From: JBBQSU01 sp038234815
GTDB taxonomy: Bacteria > Planctomycetota > Phycisphaerae > Tepidisphaerales > Tepidisphaeraceae
DNA length: 33,625 bases
Assembly: GCA_038234815.1 (NCBI GenBank)
Contig: JBBQSU010000019.1
Coordinates: forward strand, 1 to 33,625
Reading direction: 5' to 3'
Shown here: positions 22,444 to 30,516 of the stretch, in pieces
Numbering within the stretch: position 1 is the first letter of the stretch
How the letters are laid out: each line of letters opens with the position of its first letter
Translations under genes and position numbers: made by a program
Notes under the pieces: generated by a model
The model's database searches: none
The model's input: the letters and a program-made list of their open reading frames with translations, nothing else
Told to the model about the DNA's origin: nothing

Positions 22444-23814
22444 ATGGGGAACTTCTGGCTATTTCAAGCGAATCCTTACTACGACCTCTCGAAGAAGGTT
22501 CCACTACTCGGCAGCAAGGGAGATACTTGGAGTGGAGTCAAGAATTTCAAGCAGATGAAGAGCGGCGACCGGGTGGTTCTTTGGCAGAATGGTGCAGAAG
22601 CGGGCGTTTACGCATTTGGGAAGCTGACATCTGATCCGCAACTGTATCGTGGTCGTCAACGTCGTCCTGGCGAGCGATGTGTTGACATTGAATACGGGCA
22701 ATTGCTGAAGCAGCCGGTGTTCAGGCCCGATCTCCAGAAGCACTCGATCTTGGGAAAAATGGCAATCTTCGACAAGATGGCCAAGAACGTGGCCCTTCCG
22801 GTGACGGAGGGCCAGTGGCACGCTTTGAAGAAACTCGTCGCAAGCGACACTCTCAACATCTTTACCCACTACACGCAGAAGGAGAATCGCTTTACAAACG
22901 GGCTGGTCGCCTTATTGGAGATGTCACGTTACGATGGGTCGTCGTTGGCCAAATCGTTTCTGCGTGACTTGCTCTCTCTTGAGTTGAAGCACGGGATTAG
23001 AAACTATCGTGTATTGCGACGAATCGACGGAACCGCGGACGCCGAATTACGCGGCGCGGACTACTGTATTCGCGTCGAGACGAAAATTACTTCAGGTACC
23101 TTACGCCCAAAGCAAATTGGCGAGCATCTCAAGCGACTCAGTTTTGCTCGGACGAGTCACAAGATGCTCGTTCTCTTGACCCCAGACGACAGCAATAGCA
23201 ACTACGTTAAAAGCGTACTTGCGAGCAAATCTGTCAAGCAGTTCCGTGCCAAATGGAAGAGTAACTGCAAGGTACGCCACTTGGAATGGAAAGCGGTCTA
23301 CAAGTATCTGGAAAGTCACATTCACAAGCGGGGTCCGTTGTTCTCTCATATCATCGGGCAATTCCTGACACAAATACATGATTGTATTTTCGAGCAAGAT
23401 TACGCGGGCATAATTCAGAAAATCGCCTTTGGAGACGAGACCGAAGTTTACGCCAAGACCACCTCGGAGCATTGGGGATATCTCGACGAGATGAAGAGAC
23501 AAGAATGGAGTCGGTGGAATACCCCGCAGAAATACGAGAAGCTGGATGGCAAGGGAAGAAAACTGCTTCTCTACGACCCGTTCCGCAAGGAGATTACGGT
23601 TGAGGTCGAAATTGCGAAAGTGGAAGAGCACAAGGAACCAGGAACCTTTCATTGCAGAAATTCCTTCGTGCCAGGAACCCTGAAAATCTATCGTAACCCG
23701 ATACCGCTAAGCTGCATCAACGCGATTGCCGGCCTAGAAAACTTCACACGCGGGCCGGGTGCTAAATGGAATATCACACGCGAGCAGTATAGTCGGCTGC
23801 TGGGGCTTGAATGA
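22444..23814 (+). CDS. EVE-domain / PD-(D/E)XK nuclease fusion, putative modification-dependent restriction enzyme
   Basis: The N-terminal 140 residues are an EVE (PUA-like, YTH-related) domain: FWLFQANPYYDL, TWSGVKNFKQMKSGDRVVLW and AGVYAFGKLTSDP are its three signature blocks. EVE domains hold modified bases in an aromatic pocket. From about residue 170 a nuclease core follows: TADAELRGADYCIRVETKI gives the acidic residue (Asp199), then Glu212 and Lys214 of the PD-(D/E)XK motif, with a helix QIGEHLKRL carrying the usual Gln. The C-terminal 150 residues are unassigned. AAGGAG precedes the ATG. The gene is visibly more A/T-rich than its neighbours, suggesting transfer. The likely role is cutting DNA with modified bases, as type IV restriction does. 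Confidence 0.75.
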   Translation: MGNFWLFQANPYYDLSKKVPLLGSKGDTWSGVKNFKQMKSGDRVVLWQNGAEAGVYAFGKLTSDPQLYRGRQRRPGERCVDIEYGQLLKQPVFRPDLQKHSILGKMAIFDKMAKNVALPVTEGQWHALKKLVASDTLNIFTHYTQKENRFTNGLVALLEMSRYDGSSLAKSFLRDLLSLELKHGIRNYRVLRRIDGTADAELRGADYCIRVETKITSGTLRPKQIGEHLKRLSFARTSHKMLVLLTPDDSNSNYVKSVLASKSVKQFRAKWKSNCKVRHLEWKAVYKYLESHIHKRGPLFSHIIGQFLTQIHDCIFEQDYAGIIQKIAFGDETEVYAKTTSEHWGYLDEMKRQEWSRWNTPQKYEKLDGKGRKLLLYDPFRKEITVEVEIAKVEEHKEPGTFHCRNSFVPGTLKIYRNPIPLSCINAIAGLENFTRGPGAKWNITREQYSRLLGLE

Positions 23815-23859
23815 CGAACGGGGCAGCAATGTTGGTTAGTGTTCGGAGCGTGCATCACC

Positions 23860-24486
23860 ATGAATTCATCCCTGATCCACACCGCCTTCCCATCACGCAA
23901 GAACTCCCTCTTCTGCCCCGCGACAACTACCCGCCTCCGCGTTAAGCGCAACGGCGGGAACATCATCCGTAGCGCGGGCATTCCCAAGCCGATCGTGCTG
24001 GTGGATACGCGCGAGCGGTGGGCTTGGGCGTTGCATGAGAATCATCGCAACTGGATCGGCGGGGAGCGGCGAACTACGCTCAAGACGGGGGATTATTCGA
24101 TTGAGGGGATGGAGGGTCTGCTGGCCCTGGAGCGGAAGAATTTGCCGGATTTGGTGAACTGCACTGTCGAGGATCGTCCGCGGTTCATTGCCTGCTGCGC
24201 GCGCTTGGCTAAGTTTCGGTGGAAGGCGATTTTGGTCGAGGCGTCTTACGAAGACATCAAACGCGGGTGGGATTCTGAGGAAAGCGAGAGTTCGGTGCAT
24301 CCCAATTCGGTGGTCGGGCTGCTGGATGCCATCGAGGCGAAGTTCGGGATTCCGGTGATTCTCACTTCGAAAAATCGCGCCTTATCGACAGAGCGGGCCG
24401 CCAGCTGGTTGTCGAAGCATTTCACCTATTGGTGGCTGGAAGAGCACGGGCGCGGGCGGGTGTTGATTGATACGGACAAGCTTTGA
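23860..24486 (+). CDS. ERCC4-type (XPF-family) nuclease
   Basis: 208 residues. The nuclease domain begins at KPIVLVDTRER (Asp49), continues with LKTGDYSIEG and the defining LALERKNLPDLV (ERK at 91-93, Asp97), the metal-binding ERKxxxD motif of XPF/Mus81/Hef nucleases. FRWKAILVEASYEDI and the helix HPNSVVGLLDAIEAKF follow in the normal order. There is no helicase or helix-hairpin-helix domain, so it is a stand-alone catalytic unit, as in some phage and mobile-element proteins. It starts 45 bases after the EVE nuclease on the same strand, so the two are probably co-expressed. A longer start at 23839 (GTG) is possible. Confidence 0.8.
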   Translation: MNSSLIHTAFPSRKNSLFCPATTTRLRVKRNGGNIIRSAGIPKPIVLVDTRERWAWALHENHRNWIGGERRTTLKTGDYSIEGMEGLLALERKNLPDLVNCTVEDRPRFIACCARLAKFRWKAILVEASYEDIKRGWDSEESESSVHPNSVVGLLDAIEAKFGIPVILTSKNRALSTERAASWLSKHFTYWWLEEHGRGRVLIDTDKL

Positions 24487-24497
24487 GTACGGGGAAG

Positions 24498-25031
24498 TGG
24501 CCAATGGTCAAGTCGCAATGGCCAATCAATGATCAGTCGCCAAGCCGCAAGGGTCAGCCAATCGGCAACGGGACGATACGCCGTGGTTGGTGGAAGTCTT
24601 TTTTTTGGCGTCTAATCCGCGTTGGGTTTTTTTCTTAGGATCGCGGCGAAGATTAGGACGAGTTCGTGGGCCTCTTGCCAGAGCCGGCGACCCTCTTCTT
24701 TTAGCTCTGGCTGAGCGGCAACAATCATCCGAACCTGGAATCCCGTTTCTTTTGCTTCGCGCTTGCAGATGCTGATCCGATATCGAAATTCCTTCCCGGA
24801 TTCGGCCTCATCGGCTTCACAATAATTGGCACCGATGCTGGTTCCCGCCCGGACGAATTGACTGACCAGGGGCCGGGTCACTTCGTTGAGAGGAATCCGC
24901 TTGGCCAAGGTCACAACCCGTTCCCCAAGCCGAGCAGTACGTTCCGCCAGATCAAACCCGTCCCCGCGCAAAACCACCTCCCGTCTCCCATTGCCTAGTA
25001 GTTGTTGGTCATTGATTGGCCATTGGCCCTT
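24498..25031. repeat. Inverted-repeat-bounded element carrying the four-helix-bundle gene
   Basis: CAATGGCCAATCAATGA at 24516-24532 occurs in exact inverse at 25009-25025 (17 of 17), bracketing the four-helix gene. Both arms extend further with similarity to the arms at 6579-6613 and 6692-6718. The left arm begins 11 bases after the ERCC4 stop codon, and the right arm ends just short of the pyrophosphatase stop codon, so the element fills the gap between two genes precisely. This suggests insertion. No target-site duplication could be identified by eye. Confidence 0.7.
24612..24971 (-). CDS. Four-helix-bundle protein, S23/bAvd-like
   Basis: 119 residues from a TTG start with GGGAGGTGG just upstream. 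FDLAERTARLGERVVTLAKR, TRPLVSQFVRAGTSIGANYC and EADEAESGKEFRYRISICKR are the three hallmark blocks of the small four-helix proteins first seen as 23S rRNA intervening-sequence ORFs and related to the Avd accessory protein of diversity-generating retroelements. The basic, pentamer-forming surface of such proteins binds nucleic acid. Here there is no rRNA gene and no reverse transcriptase nearby. Instead the gene lies between inverted repeats. The longer open frame toward 25133 is discarded because its first 45 codons are the repeat arm and antisense of the neighbouring gene. Confidence 0.85.
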   Translation of the reverse strand: MRGDGFDLAERTARLGERVVTLAKRIPLNEVTRPLVSQFVRAGTSIGANYCEADEAESGKEFRYRISICKREAKETGFQVRMIVAAQPELKEEGRRLWQEAHELVLIFAAILRKKPNAD

Positions 25032-25044
25032 CGCGCTTGGCCAT

Positions 25045-25587
25045 TCACTTAAACCCCTTCCGCCGCTGGCGGCTGTATCTTGCCAGCGCGTCGTCAATGA
25101 TCGGGTAGGCCTCCTTCGCCGGCTCGATGTCATCCACTTCCACCGCCTTGCCTTCCAGTTGCTTATAGTCCTGGAAAAACCTGCGCAGCATGGTCAGGCG
25201 GTGCGGGGGCATTTCGCTGGCTTCGCGATAGCTGTTGAATTCCGGGTCCTGCGTGGCCACTGCGATGATCTTGTGGTCTTTTTTCCCGCCGTCGATCATG
25301 GTCATCAGGCCAATCGTGCGGGCGTGGATGAGCGTGAGCGGGACCACCGTTTCCTGGCACAGCACCAGCACGTCCAACGGGTCGTCGTCCTCGGCCAGTG
25401 TTTGCGGAATGAAGCCGTAGTTGGCGGGATAATACACCGCTGAATAAAGCACCCGGTCCAGCTTGATAAGCCCGCTTTCCTTGTCCAGCTCATACTTAAC
25501 GCTGGAACCAAAGGGGATTTCGATGACCGCGTTATATTCCTGCGGGATATCTTCGCCGGGGGTTACGTCGTGCCAGGGATGAATCAT
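25045..25587 (-). CDS. ppa: Inorganic pyrophosphatase, family I
   Basis: Hydrolyses pyrophosphate from biosynthetic reactions, a soluble Mg-dependent enzyme. The signature DDDPLDVLVL, the preceding YPANYGFIPQTLAEDD, the FGSSVKYELDKESGLIKLDR strand region and KDHKIIAVA are all typical. At 180 residues the length is standard. The three aspartates of the metal site (in EDDDPLD) are intact. The start MIHPWHDVTPGED is well placed. The gene ends within a few bases of the right arm of the four-helix element, so its terminator region may have been replaced by that insertion. Confidence 0.93.
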   Translation of the reverse strand: MIHPWHDVTPGEDIPQEYNAVIEIPFGSSVKYELDKESGLIKLDRVLYSAVYYPANYGFIPQTLAEDDDPLDVLVLCQETVVPLTLIHARTIGLMTMIDGGKKDHKIIAVATQDPEFNSYREASEMPPHRLTMLRRFFQDYKQLEGKAVEVDDIEPAKEAYPIIDDALARYSRQRRKGFK

Positions 25588-25707
25588 AGATCGACAGAAT
25601 CACCCACAAAGCCCCAAATTGCAACCGACAAGCAGGGGCGATTAGGCGTCCCCATCGGCAATTGCCCGGCCAAGCGGCCTGTGGCTAAACGGCGCATTCG
25701 GAATAGG

Positions 25708-26856
25708 TCATACACTCTGGACGAGGGGCTTGAGCTGATAACAATCGCGGAAGGCCGGGCCGGCGATTTTTGCAAAGGCGTCCAGAATCTGCCGATGGCC
25801 GATCGCCAGCGTGAAATTGCTATTGGTGCCATAGCTTTTAGCACCCAGAACGAAATATCCCGGCTCGGCATCACTTTGCCGCGGGGAAACACTCGGAACA
25901 TGCAAGGCCTGGGTGATCGCATCATCGGGTAGATAGCCCACCATCGCGGCCAGTTCGTCCACCACCATCGCCAGGGCCACGCCGTCGCAGTTCAGGGTGA
26001 TGGCCAGCCTTCGGCTTTCGCTGGCCACCTGTTCCATCACACAATTGCCCAGGAACTGCATCCAGGCCGGCGGCTCTCGGCTGAGGCGCAACGACGCCTG
26101 CACCAGGCGACGACGGCCGGGCAGCGGATCGTCATTCAGCGCCTGCATCGCCTGCCCCGGCCGCCGAATCGCCCAGCTCACTTTTGTTTCAGGAAACATG
26201 CGATTGAGCCGTTCAAGTTGAAACAGCACTGTCGCAGCCGAATACCCGCAGCCCAGGATCAGCGTGTGCCGGTCAGCAAAACGCTCGCGGTCCTTGCCCA
26301 GCACGTCGGGGACTTTATAGAAGATGCGGCTGGCCAGATCGCGCTCGCCGATGGCGGGCAATCCCCCGCGGCCGGCCCAGCGGTGATTTCCGTAGGTGCC
26401 GGTGCAGTCCAGGATGACGTCTGCCTGCTCGCGCGATTCGTGGCCGAACGGATCGACCAGCAGCAGTTCAAACGGCCCTCTTTTTTGAAGCCCTGTCGCC
26501 CCGCCGCGCACCGGCAGGTGCTTGATACTCGCCACTCGGCAATGTTGCCGGATGCAGCCGGCGAGTTGTGGACTGCCGGCCAGCACATTCAAGTATCGCT
26601 CGCGGAACTCATCAGCTGGCGGACAGGCATCCATTGTCGGCAGCGCGCGGCCCATGCGCTCGAGTGCATCCAAGCCCAGCCGGGTAACGTTCGCGTGCCA
26701 CGGCGTGAAAAAAGGCAGGAACCCCCACTCATGGATGTTGGTGCCAATCTCCCCGCGTTCGTACAGCGTCACCGTGTAGCCCAAAGCCCGGGCGTACAGC
26801 GCCGCTTCCAATCCCATCGGCCCACCACCGAGGATCGCCACGCGAATGTGGAACAT
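25708..26856 (-). CDS. FAD/NAD(P)-binding oxidoreductase
   Basis: 382 residues with two Rossmann folds. The FAD-binding ILGGGPMGLEAALYARA begins at residue 8 and is followed by VTLYERGE at the end of strand 2. The second nucleotide-binding motif, TLILGCGYSAATVLFQLERL, is near residue 195, preceded by VILDCTGTYG. This is the layout of flavoprotein monooxygenases and disulfide-reductase-like proteins, but no cysteine pair of the reductases is seen and the substrate is unknown. AAGGAGGG precedes the ATG. Ends with AGPAFRDCYQL, near the pyrophosphatase start, same strand, so co-transcription is possible though functionally unexplained. Confidence 0.75.
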   Translation of the reverse strand: MFHIRVAILGGGPMGLEAALYARALGYTVTLYERGEIGTNIHEWGFLPFFTPWHANVTRLGLDALERMGRALPTMDACPPADEFRERYLNVLAGSPQLAGCIRQHCRVASIKHLPVRGGATGLQKRGPFELLLVDPFGHESREQADVILDCTGTYGNHRWAGRGGLPAIGERDLASRIFYKVPDVLGKDRERFADRHTLILGCGYSAATVLFQLERLNRMFPETKVSWAIRRPGQAMQALNDDPLPGRRRLVQASLRLSREPPAWMQFLGNCVMEQVASESRRLAITLNCDGVALAMVVDELAAMVGYLPDDAITQALHVPSVSPRQSDAEPGYFVLGAKSYGTNSNFTLAIGHRQILDAFAKIAGPAFRDCYQLKPLVQSV

Positions 26857-27083
26857 ACTCGACCCTCCTTCCTTTTTATTATTTTAGTCGCCGCATGGCA
26901 GACCAGGCGGCAGGATCGAGCAAAACCGCCTTTTCATTTTCAATACCACCCCACGACTGGTGCGAGTTTCCATCAGCGACGACGGGTGCCCTGGTGACGC
27001 AGTCGGTCGCGGTCGCGGGAGACAATCTCGCCCACTTTGCGACTGTCGGGCCGGGCTTGGCTGGATGCCGGGGCAGTCACCTG

Positions 27084-27089
27084 TATAAT
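27084..27089 (+). promoter_or_regulatory. -10 box of the lpxC operon
   Basis: A perfect TATAAT inside CCTGTATAATCC, the same ten-base context as the leaderless promoter at 18.0 kb. No good -35 lies 16-19 bases upstream, only a TTGGCT at 21. Transcription would start about 25-30 bases before the lpxC TTG. Confidence 0.5.
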
Positions 27090-27122
27090 CCGTGCCTGGC
27101 ATAGGCGAGAAAGGCGCTACTT

Positions 27123-28442
27123 TTGAATCAACGACAGCGAACGATTGCTAAAGAAGTGACCCTGAGCGGGGCCGGGATATTCTCCGGTGAGCAGGCGACG
27201 CTGACGTTCGCGCCGGCCGAACCCAATGCCGGGATCACCTTTGTCCGGCAATTCGAAGAAAAAGTCGCCACCATTTCCGCGCACATCAGCAACGTTCAAA
27301 AACGCCCGCGACACACCGTCCTGAAAAACGGCACGCTGCTGGTGGAGACAGTGGAGCATTGCCTGGCGGCGCTGGCGGGTCTGGGGATCGACAACGCCGT
27401 CCTGCGACTGAATGCCGGCCGGACCGGCGAGTTGCCCGGACTTGACGGCAGCAGCAAGCCTTACGTCGATGCGCTTCAGGAAGCCGGCGTCAAAGAGCAA
27501 CCGCAAAACAAAACCCCTCTGGTGATCTCCCGGCCGGTGCAGGTAAGTCTTGGTGACGCGACGCTTGCGGCGCTGCCCGGACCCAAGGACCGGCTGGAAA
27601 TCCTCTACGAATTTGTCGGCCCCCCGCCCGTGGGCCGGCAGGTCTTTTCGTTTCACGTCGGCGTGGATGATTTTGCCGCTCAACTGGCGCCCGCGCGGAG
27701 CTTTTCCTTCGAGACCGAAGCCCGTGAAGCTCAGGCCCGCGGACTGGGCAAACACCTGACCCCCAAAGACTGGCTGGTGATCGGTGCCGACGGCCCCATT
27801 GATAACGCCTTTCGATTTCCTGACGAATGCGCCCGTCATAAGGCACTGGATATTCTCGGGGATCTCAGCCTGGTGGGCCGGCCCGTTGCCGGGCGAATCA
27901 TCGCCAACAAAAGCGGGCATGAACTCAATCACCTGCTCGTGCGAAAGCTGCTGGAACAGGCCGAAACCGATGGCCGCACGGCCCTTGTGACTCGCGACGC
28001 CGAGATGGATATTCGCCGAATCCAGCGCATCCTGCCCCACCGATATCCCATGCTGCTGGTGGACCGCGTGCTTGAAATCACCGGCGACGCTAACCGGGCC
28101 GTGGGCATCAAGAACGTGACATTTAACGACATTTTTTTCCAGGGGCATTATCCCGGAACCCCCATCATGCCCGGCGTGCTGATCGTCGAGGCGATGGCTC
28201 AGCTGGGCGGGCTGCTGCTGAGCCAGAAGTTGGAACACACCGGCAAGCTGGCGGTGCTGCTGAGCATCAACAAGGTGAAGATGCGTCAGCCGGTCGTGCC
28301 CGGAGATCAGTTGCTGCTGGAAGCCAATACCGTGCGCGTCAAAAGCCGAACCGGCCATGTCCGGTGCAAGGCCTTTGTCGTCGATAAACTGGCCTGCGAG
28401 GCCGACATCAAATTCATGCTGGTCGATGCCGAGCCGGCTTGA
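27123..28442 (+). CDS. lpxC/fabZ: LpxC-FabZ fusion: UDP-3-O-acyl-GlcNAc deacetylase / 3-hydroxyacyl-ACP dehydratase
   Basis: The first 285 residues are LpxC, the zinc deacetylase that commits to lipid A synthesis. His79 (TVEH), His239 and Asp243 (RHKALDILGD) form the zinc site and His266 (SGHELNH) the general acid; DGSSKPYVDAL is also typical. From about residue 293 the FabZ hot-dog domain begins with RILPHRYPMLLVDRV, then the catalytic GHYPGTPIMPGVLIVEAMAQ. FabZ dehydrates hydroxyacyl-ACP and so competes for the LpxA substrate. The fusion, known from Bacteroidetes and several planctomycete-related groups, may balance lipid A against membrane fatty acids. TTG start with GAGAAAGG upstream. All catalytic residues intact. 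Confidence 0.95.
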   Translation: MNQRQRTIAKEVTLSGAGIFSGEQATLTFAPAEPNAGITFVRQFEEKVATISAHISNVQKRPRHTVLKNGTLLVETVEHCLAALAGLGIDNAVLRLNAGRTGELPGLDGSSKPYVDALQEAGVKEQPQNKTPLVISRPVQVSLGDATLAALPGPKDRLEILYEFVGPPPVGRQVFSFHVGVDDFAAQLAPARSFSFETEAREAQARGLGKHLTPKDWLVIGADGPIDNAFRFPDECARHKALDILGDLSLVGRPVAGRIIANKSGHELNHLLVRKLLEQAETDGRTALVTRDAEMDIRRIQRILPHRYPMLLVDRVLEITGDANRAVGIKNVTFNDIFFQGHYPGTPIMPGVLIVEAMAQLGGLLLSQKLEHTGKLAVLLSINKVKMRQPVVPGDQLLLEANTVRVKSRTGHVRCKAFVVDKLACEADIKFMLVDAEPA

Positions 28443-28536
28443 GGAGAATAAGGACGAACGTTGAACGACGAGCGGGAATGACGGCGATGATATTGAGATA
28501 TCGAGCCACTGCTGCTTCTTCTTGATTGACTAGATT

Positions 28537-29340
28537 ATGCCAAAGATTTCGCCACTAGCAGTTGTCGATCCCAAGGCCGAACTGGCCCGCGGGGTGGAAG
28601 TCGGGCCGTTTTGTGTGGTCGGTCCCCACGTGAAGATCGGCCCCAACACCCGGCTGATGAATAACGTGACCGTGATCGGGCATACTACGCTCGGATCCGA
28701 GAACACCGTTTTCCCCAATGCGGTTTTGGGAGCAGCGCCGCAGGACCTGAAATACAAGGGCGCGCCCACGCGGCTTACGATCGGCGATGGCAACCAGCTT
28801 CGAGAAGCCGTTACCATCCATATCGGTACGGAAAAAGGCGGCGGATTAACCTCACTCGGCGACAACAACCTGCTGATGGTAAACGTCCACCTGGGCCACG
28901 ACGCGAAGTTCGGCAGCCGCTGCGTGCTGGGCAACAACGTGATGATCGCCGGCCATGTGGTCTGTGGGGACAACGTGGTGCTGCTGGGTGCCGCCGGGGT
29001 GCATCACTTCGTCACCATCGGAGATTTCGCCTACATCGCCGGGGCGGCGCGCATCCACCATGACGTGCCCCCGTTTGTGAAAGTGGCCGACGACGACAAG
29101 ATCCGCGCGCTGAACAAGATTGGCCTGGAACGCGCCGGCGTAAGCCACGCCGAAATCGAGGAGTTGGATGAGGCCTTCCGGCGTCTATTTACCGGGCGCG
29201 GGAAAAAAGCGTTTTCGCAGCGGCTCGATGAATTCGACGTGGCCAATGGACTTAGCCCGCAGGTCACGCGCATTATCGAGTTCCTCCGTCGCCGCGACTT
29301 GGGCAAGCACGGCCGGTATCTTGAGGCCATGCGCGAGTAG
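28537..29340 (+). CDS. lpxA: UDP-N-acetylglucosamine acyltransferase
   Basis: First step of lipid A synthesis, acylating the sugar from hydroxyacyl-ACP. The left-handed beta-helix hexapeptide repeats dominate residues 5-190 (VVDPKAELARGVEVGPFCVV, VKIGPNTRLMNNVTVIGHTT). PQDLKYKG and the HLGHDAKFGS region with the catalytic His near 121 mark LpxA rather than LpxD. The C-terminal helical part (from about 195) is complete at 267 residues. The usual RExVTINRGT reads REAVTIHIGT here, a change near the acceptor site. It follows lpxC/fabZ on the same strand by about 95 bases. Confidence 0.93.
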   Translation: MPKISPLAVVDPKAELARGVEVGPFCVVGPHVKIGPNTRLMNNVTVIGHTTLGSENTVFPNAVLGAAPQDLKYKGAPTRLTIGDGNQLREAVTIHIGTEKGGGLTSLGDNNLLMVNVHLGHDAKFGSRCVLGNNVMIAGHVVCGDNVVLLGAAGVHHFVTIGDFAYIAGAARIHHDVPPFVKVADDDKIRALNKIGLERAGVSHAEIEELDEAFRRLFTGRGKKAFSQRLDEFDVANGLSPQVTRIIEFLRRRDLGKHGRYLEAMRE

Positions 29341-29460
29341 ACAAGCATCCCAGTGCCCCGGGCCAAGCTGATCCCCCACCGCCCGGCCCTGCGGCGGCGC
29401 AGATATATCGGGCAAGATTTCATTCGCCGGGGACAATGGCGGATTTTTTGAAAGGCTTTT

Positions 29461-30498
29461 GTGCCAGAGACATTGAGAACAAACGTGCCGGCGTTCGGTC
29501 CATTGCCCGTGGGCGTCATCGGCGTGGGACGAATGGGGAAGATTCACTCGCGGGTTTACAGTCAGATGCCGCAGGTGAAGCTGGTGGGCGTACTGGACGC
29601 CAACCTCGAAGCCGCGCGGGCCGTGGCCGAGGATTATCACTGCCAGGTCTTCACCGACGTGGACGCGCTGCTGGCGCAGGTGGCTGCAGTCACCATCGCC
29701 GCACCTACCATCCACCATCTCCCGCTGGCCCAGCAGTGCATCACCGCCGGCGTGGCCTGTCTCATTGAAAAGCCCCTGGCCAAGGACGTTAATGAAGCCG
29801 AGCGGATTGTTGAATTAGTGCGACAACATAATGGGATAGTGCAGGTGGGGCATGTCGAGCGCTTCAATCCCGCCATCCGCGCCATGACCCGGCTGGCCAT
29901 CAAGCCGATGTTCATTGAAGTGCATCGCATCAGCCCGATGACCTTCCGCAGCATCGACGTGGGCGTGGTGCTGGACATGATGATCCACGACATCGATATC
30001 GTGCTGCGCCTGACACAATCAAAGGTGAACAAGATCGACGCCACCGGCGTGAGCGTCATCGGCGATGTCGAGGACATCTGCAACGCCCGGCTGACCTTTG
30101 AAAACGGCTGCGTCGCCAACATCACCGCCTCACGACTGGCGCTAAAAACCGAGCGCAAGCTGCGCGTGTTCAGCCAGGACGCGTATGTCTCGCTGGATTA
30201 TCAAAAACGCTACGGCATCGTCGCCCACCGCAGCGGTAACCTGCACGCCATCCGCGACGCCGTTGCCAGGATCAAATCCGGCGAAATCGCCGATCTTTCT
30301 GAATTGAACTATGCCGATCTGGTACACATCGAAGAGTTACAGATCGACGACATCGAGCCGCTGAGGGCCGAACTTGAGAGCTTCATCAACGCCGTGAAAA
30401 ACCGCTCGCGGCCGGAGTGTTCGGCCGAAGACGGCCTGGCCGCGGTGGACGTGGCCACGCGCATCACCAATGCCATCGCCAAGCAGACCCTCGGCTGA
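29461..30498 (+). CDS. Gfo/Idh/MocA oxidoreductase, GnnA-like
   Basis: NAD-dependent sugar dehydrogenase. The N-terminal fold has VGVIGVGRMGKIHSRVYSQM and the family motif EKPLAKDV, with VGHVERFNPAIRAM following. The C-terminal beta-sheet domain (from DMMIHDIDIVLRL, which carries the catalytic His) is complete at 345 residues. GTG start after GAAAGG. In some bacteria a member of this family next to lpxA (GnnA) oxidises UDP-GlcNAc at C3 so that an aminotransferase (GnnB) can install an amine, giving amide-linked acyl chains in lipid A. The position directly after lpxA fits. No GnnB-type aminotransferase is in the window. Confidence 0.82.
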   Translation: MPETLRTNVPAFGPLPVGVIGVGRMGKIHSRVYSQMPQVKLVGVLDANLEAARAVAEDYHCQVFTDVDALLAQVAAVTIAAPTIHHLPLAQQCITAGVACLIEKPLAKDVNEAERIVELVRQHNGIVQVGHVERFNPAIRAMTRLAIKPMFIEVHRISPMTFRSIDVGVVLDMMIHDIDIVLRLTQSKVNKIDATGVSVIGDVEDICNARLTFENGCVANITASRLALKTERKLRVFSQDAYVSLDYQKRYGIVAHRSGNLHAIRDAVARIKSGEIADLSELNYADLVHIEELQIDDIEPLRAELESFINAVKNRSRPECSAEDGLAAVDVATRITNAIAKQTLG

Positions 30499-30516
30499 TT
30501 AAAGCGTTATTATGCT

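Noticed and set aside
24612..24971. Diversity-generating retroelement accessory (Avd) gene
   Set aside because: No reverse transcriptase, template repeat or variable repeat could be found in the window; only the protein fold is shared.
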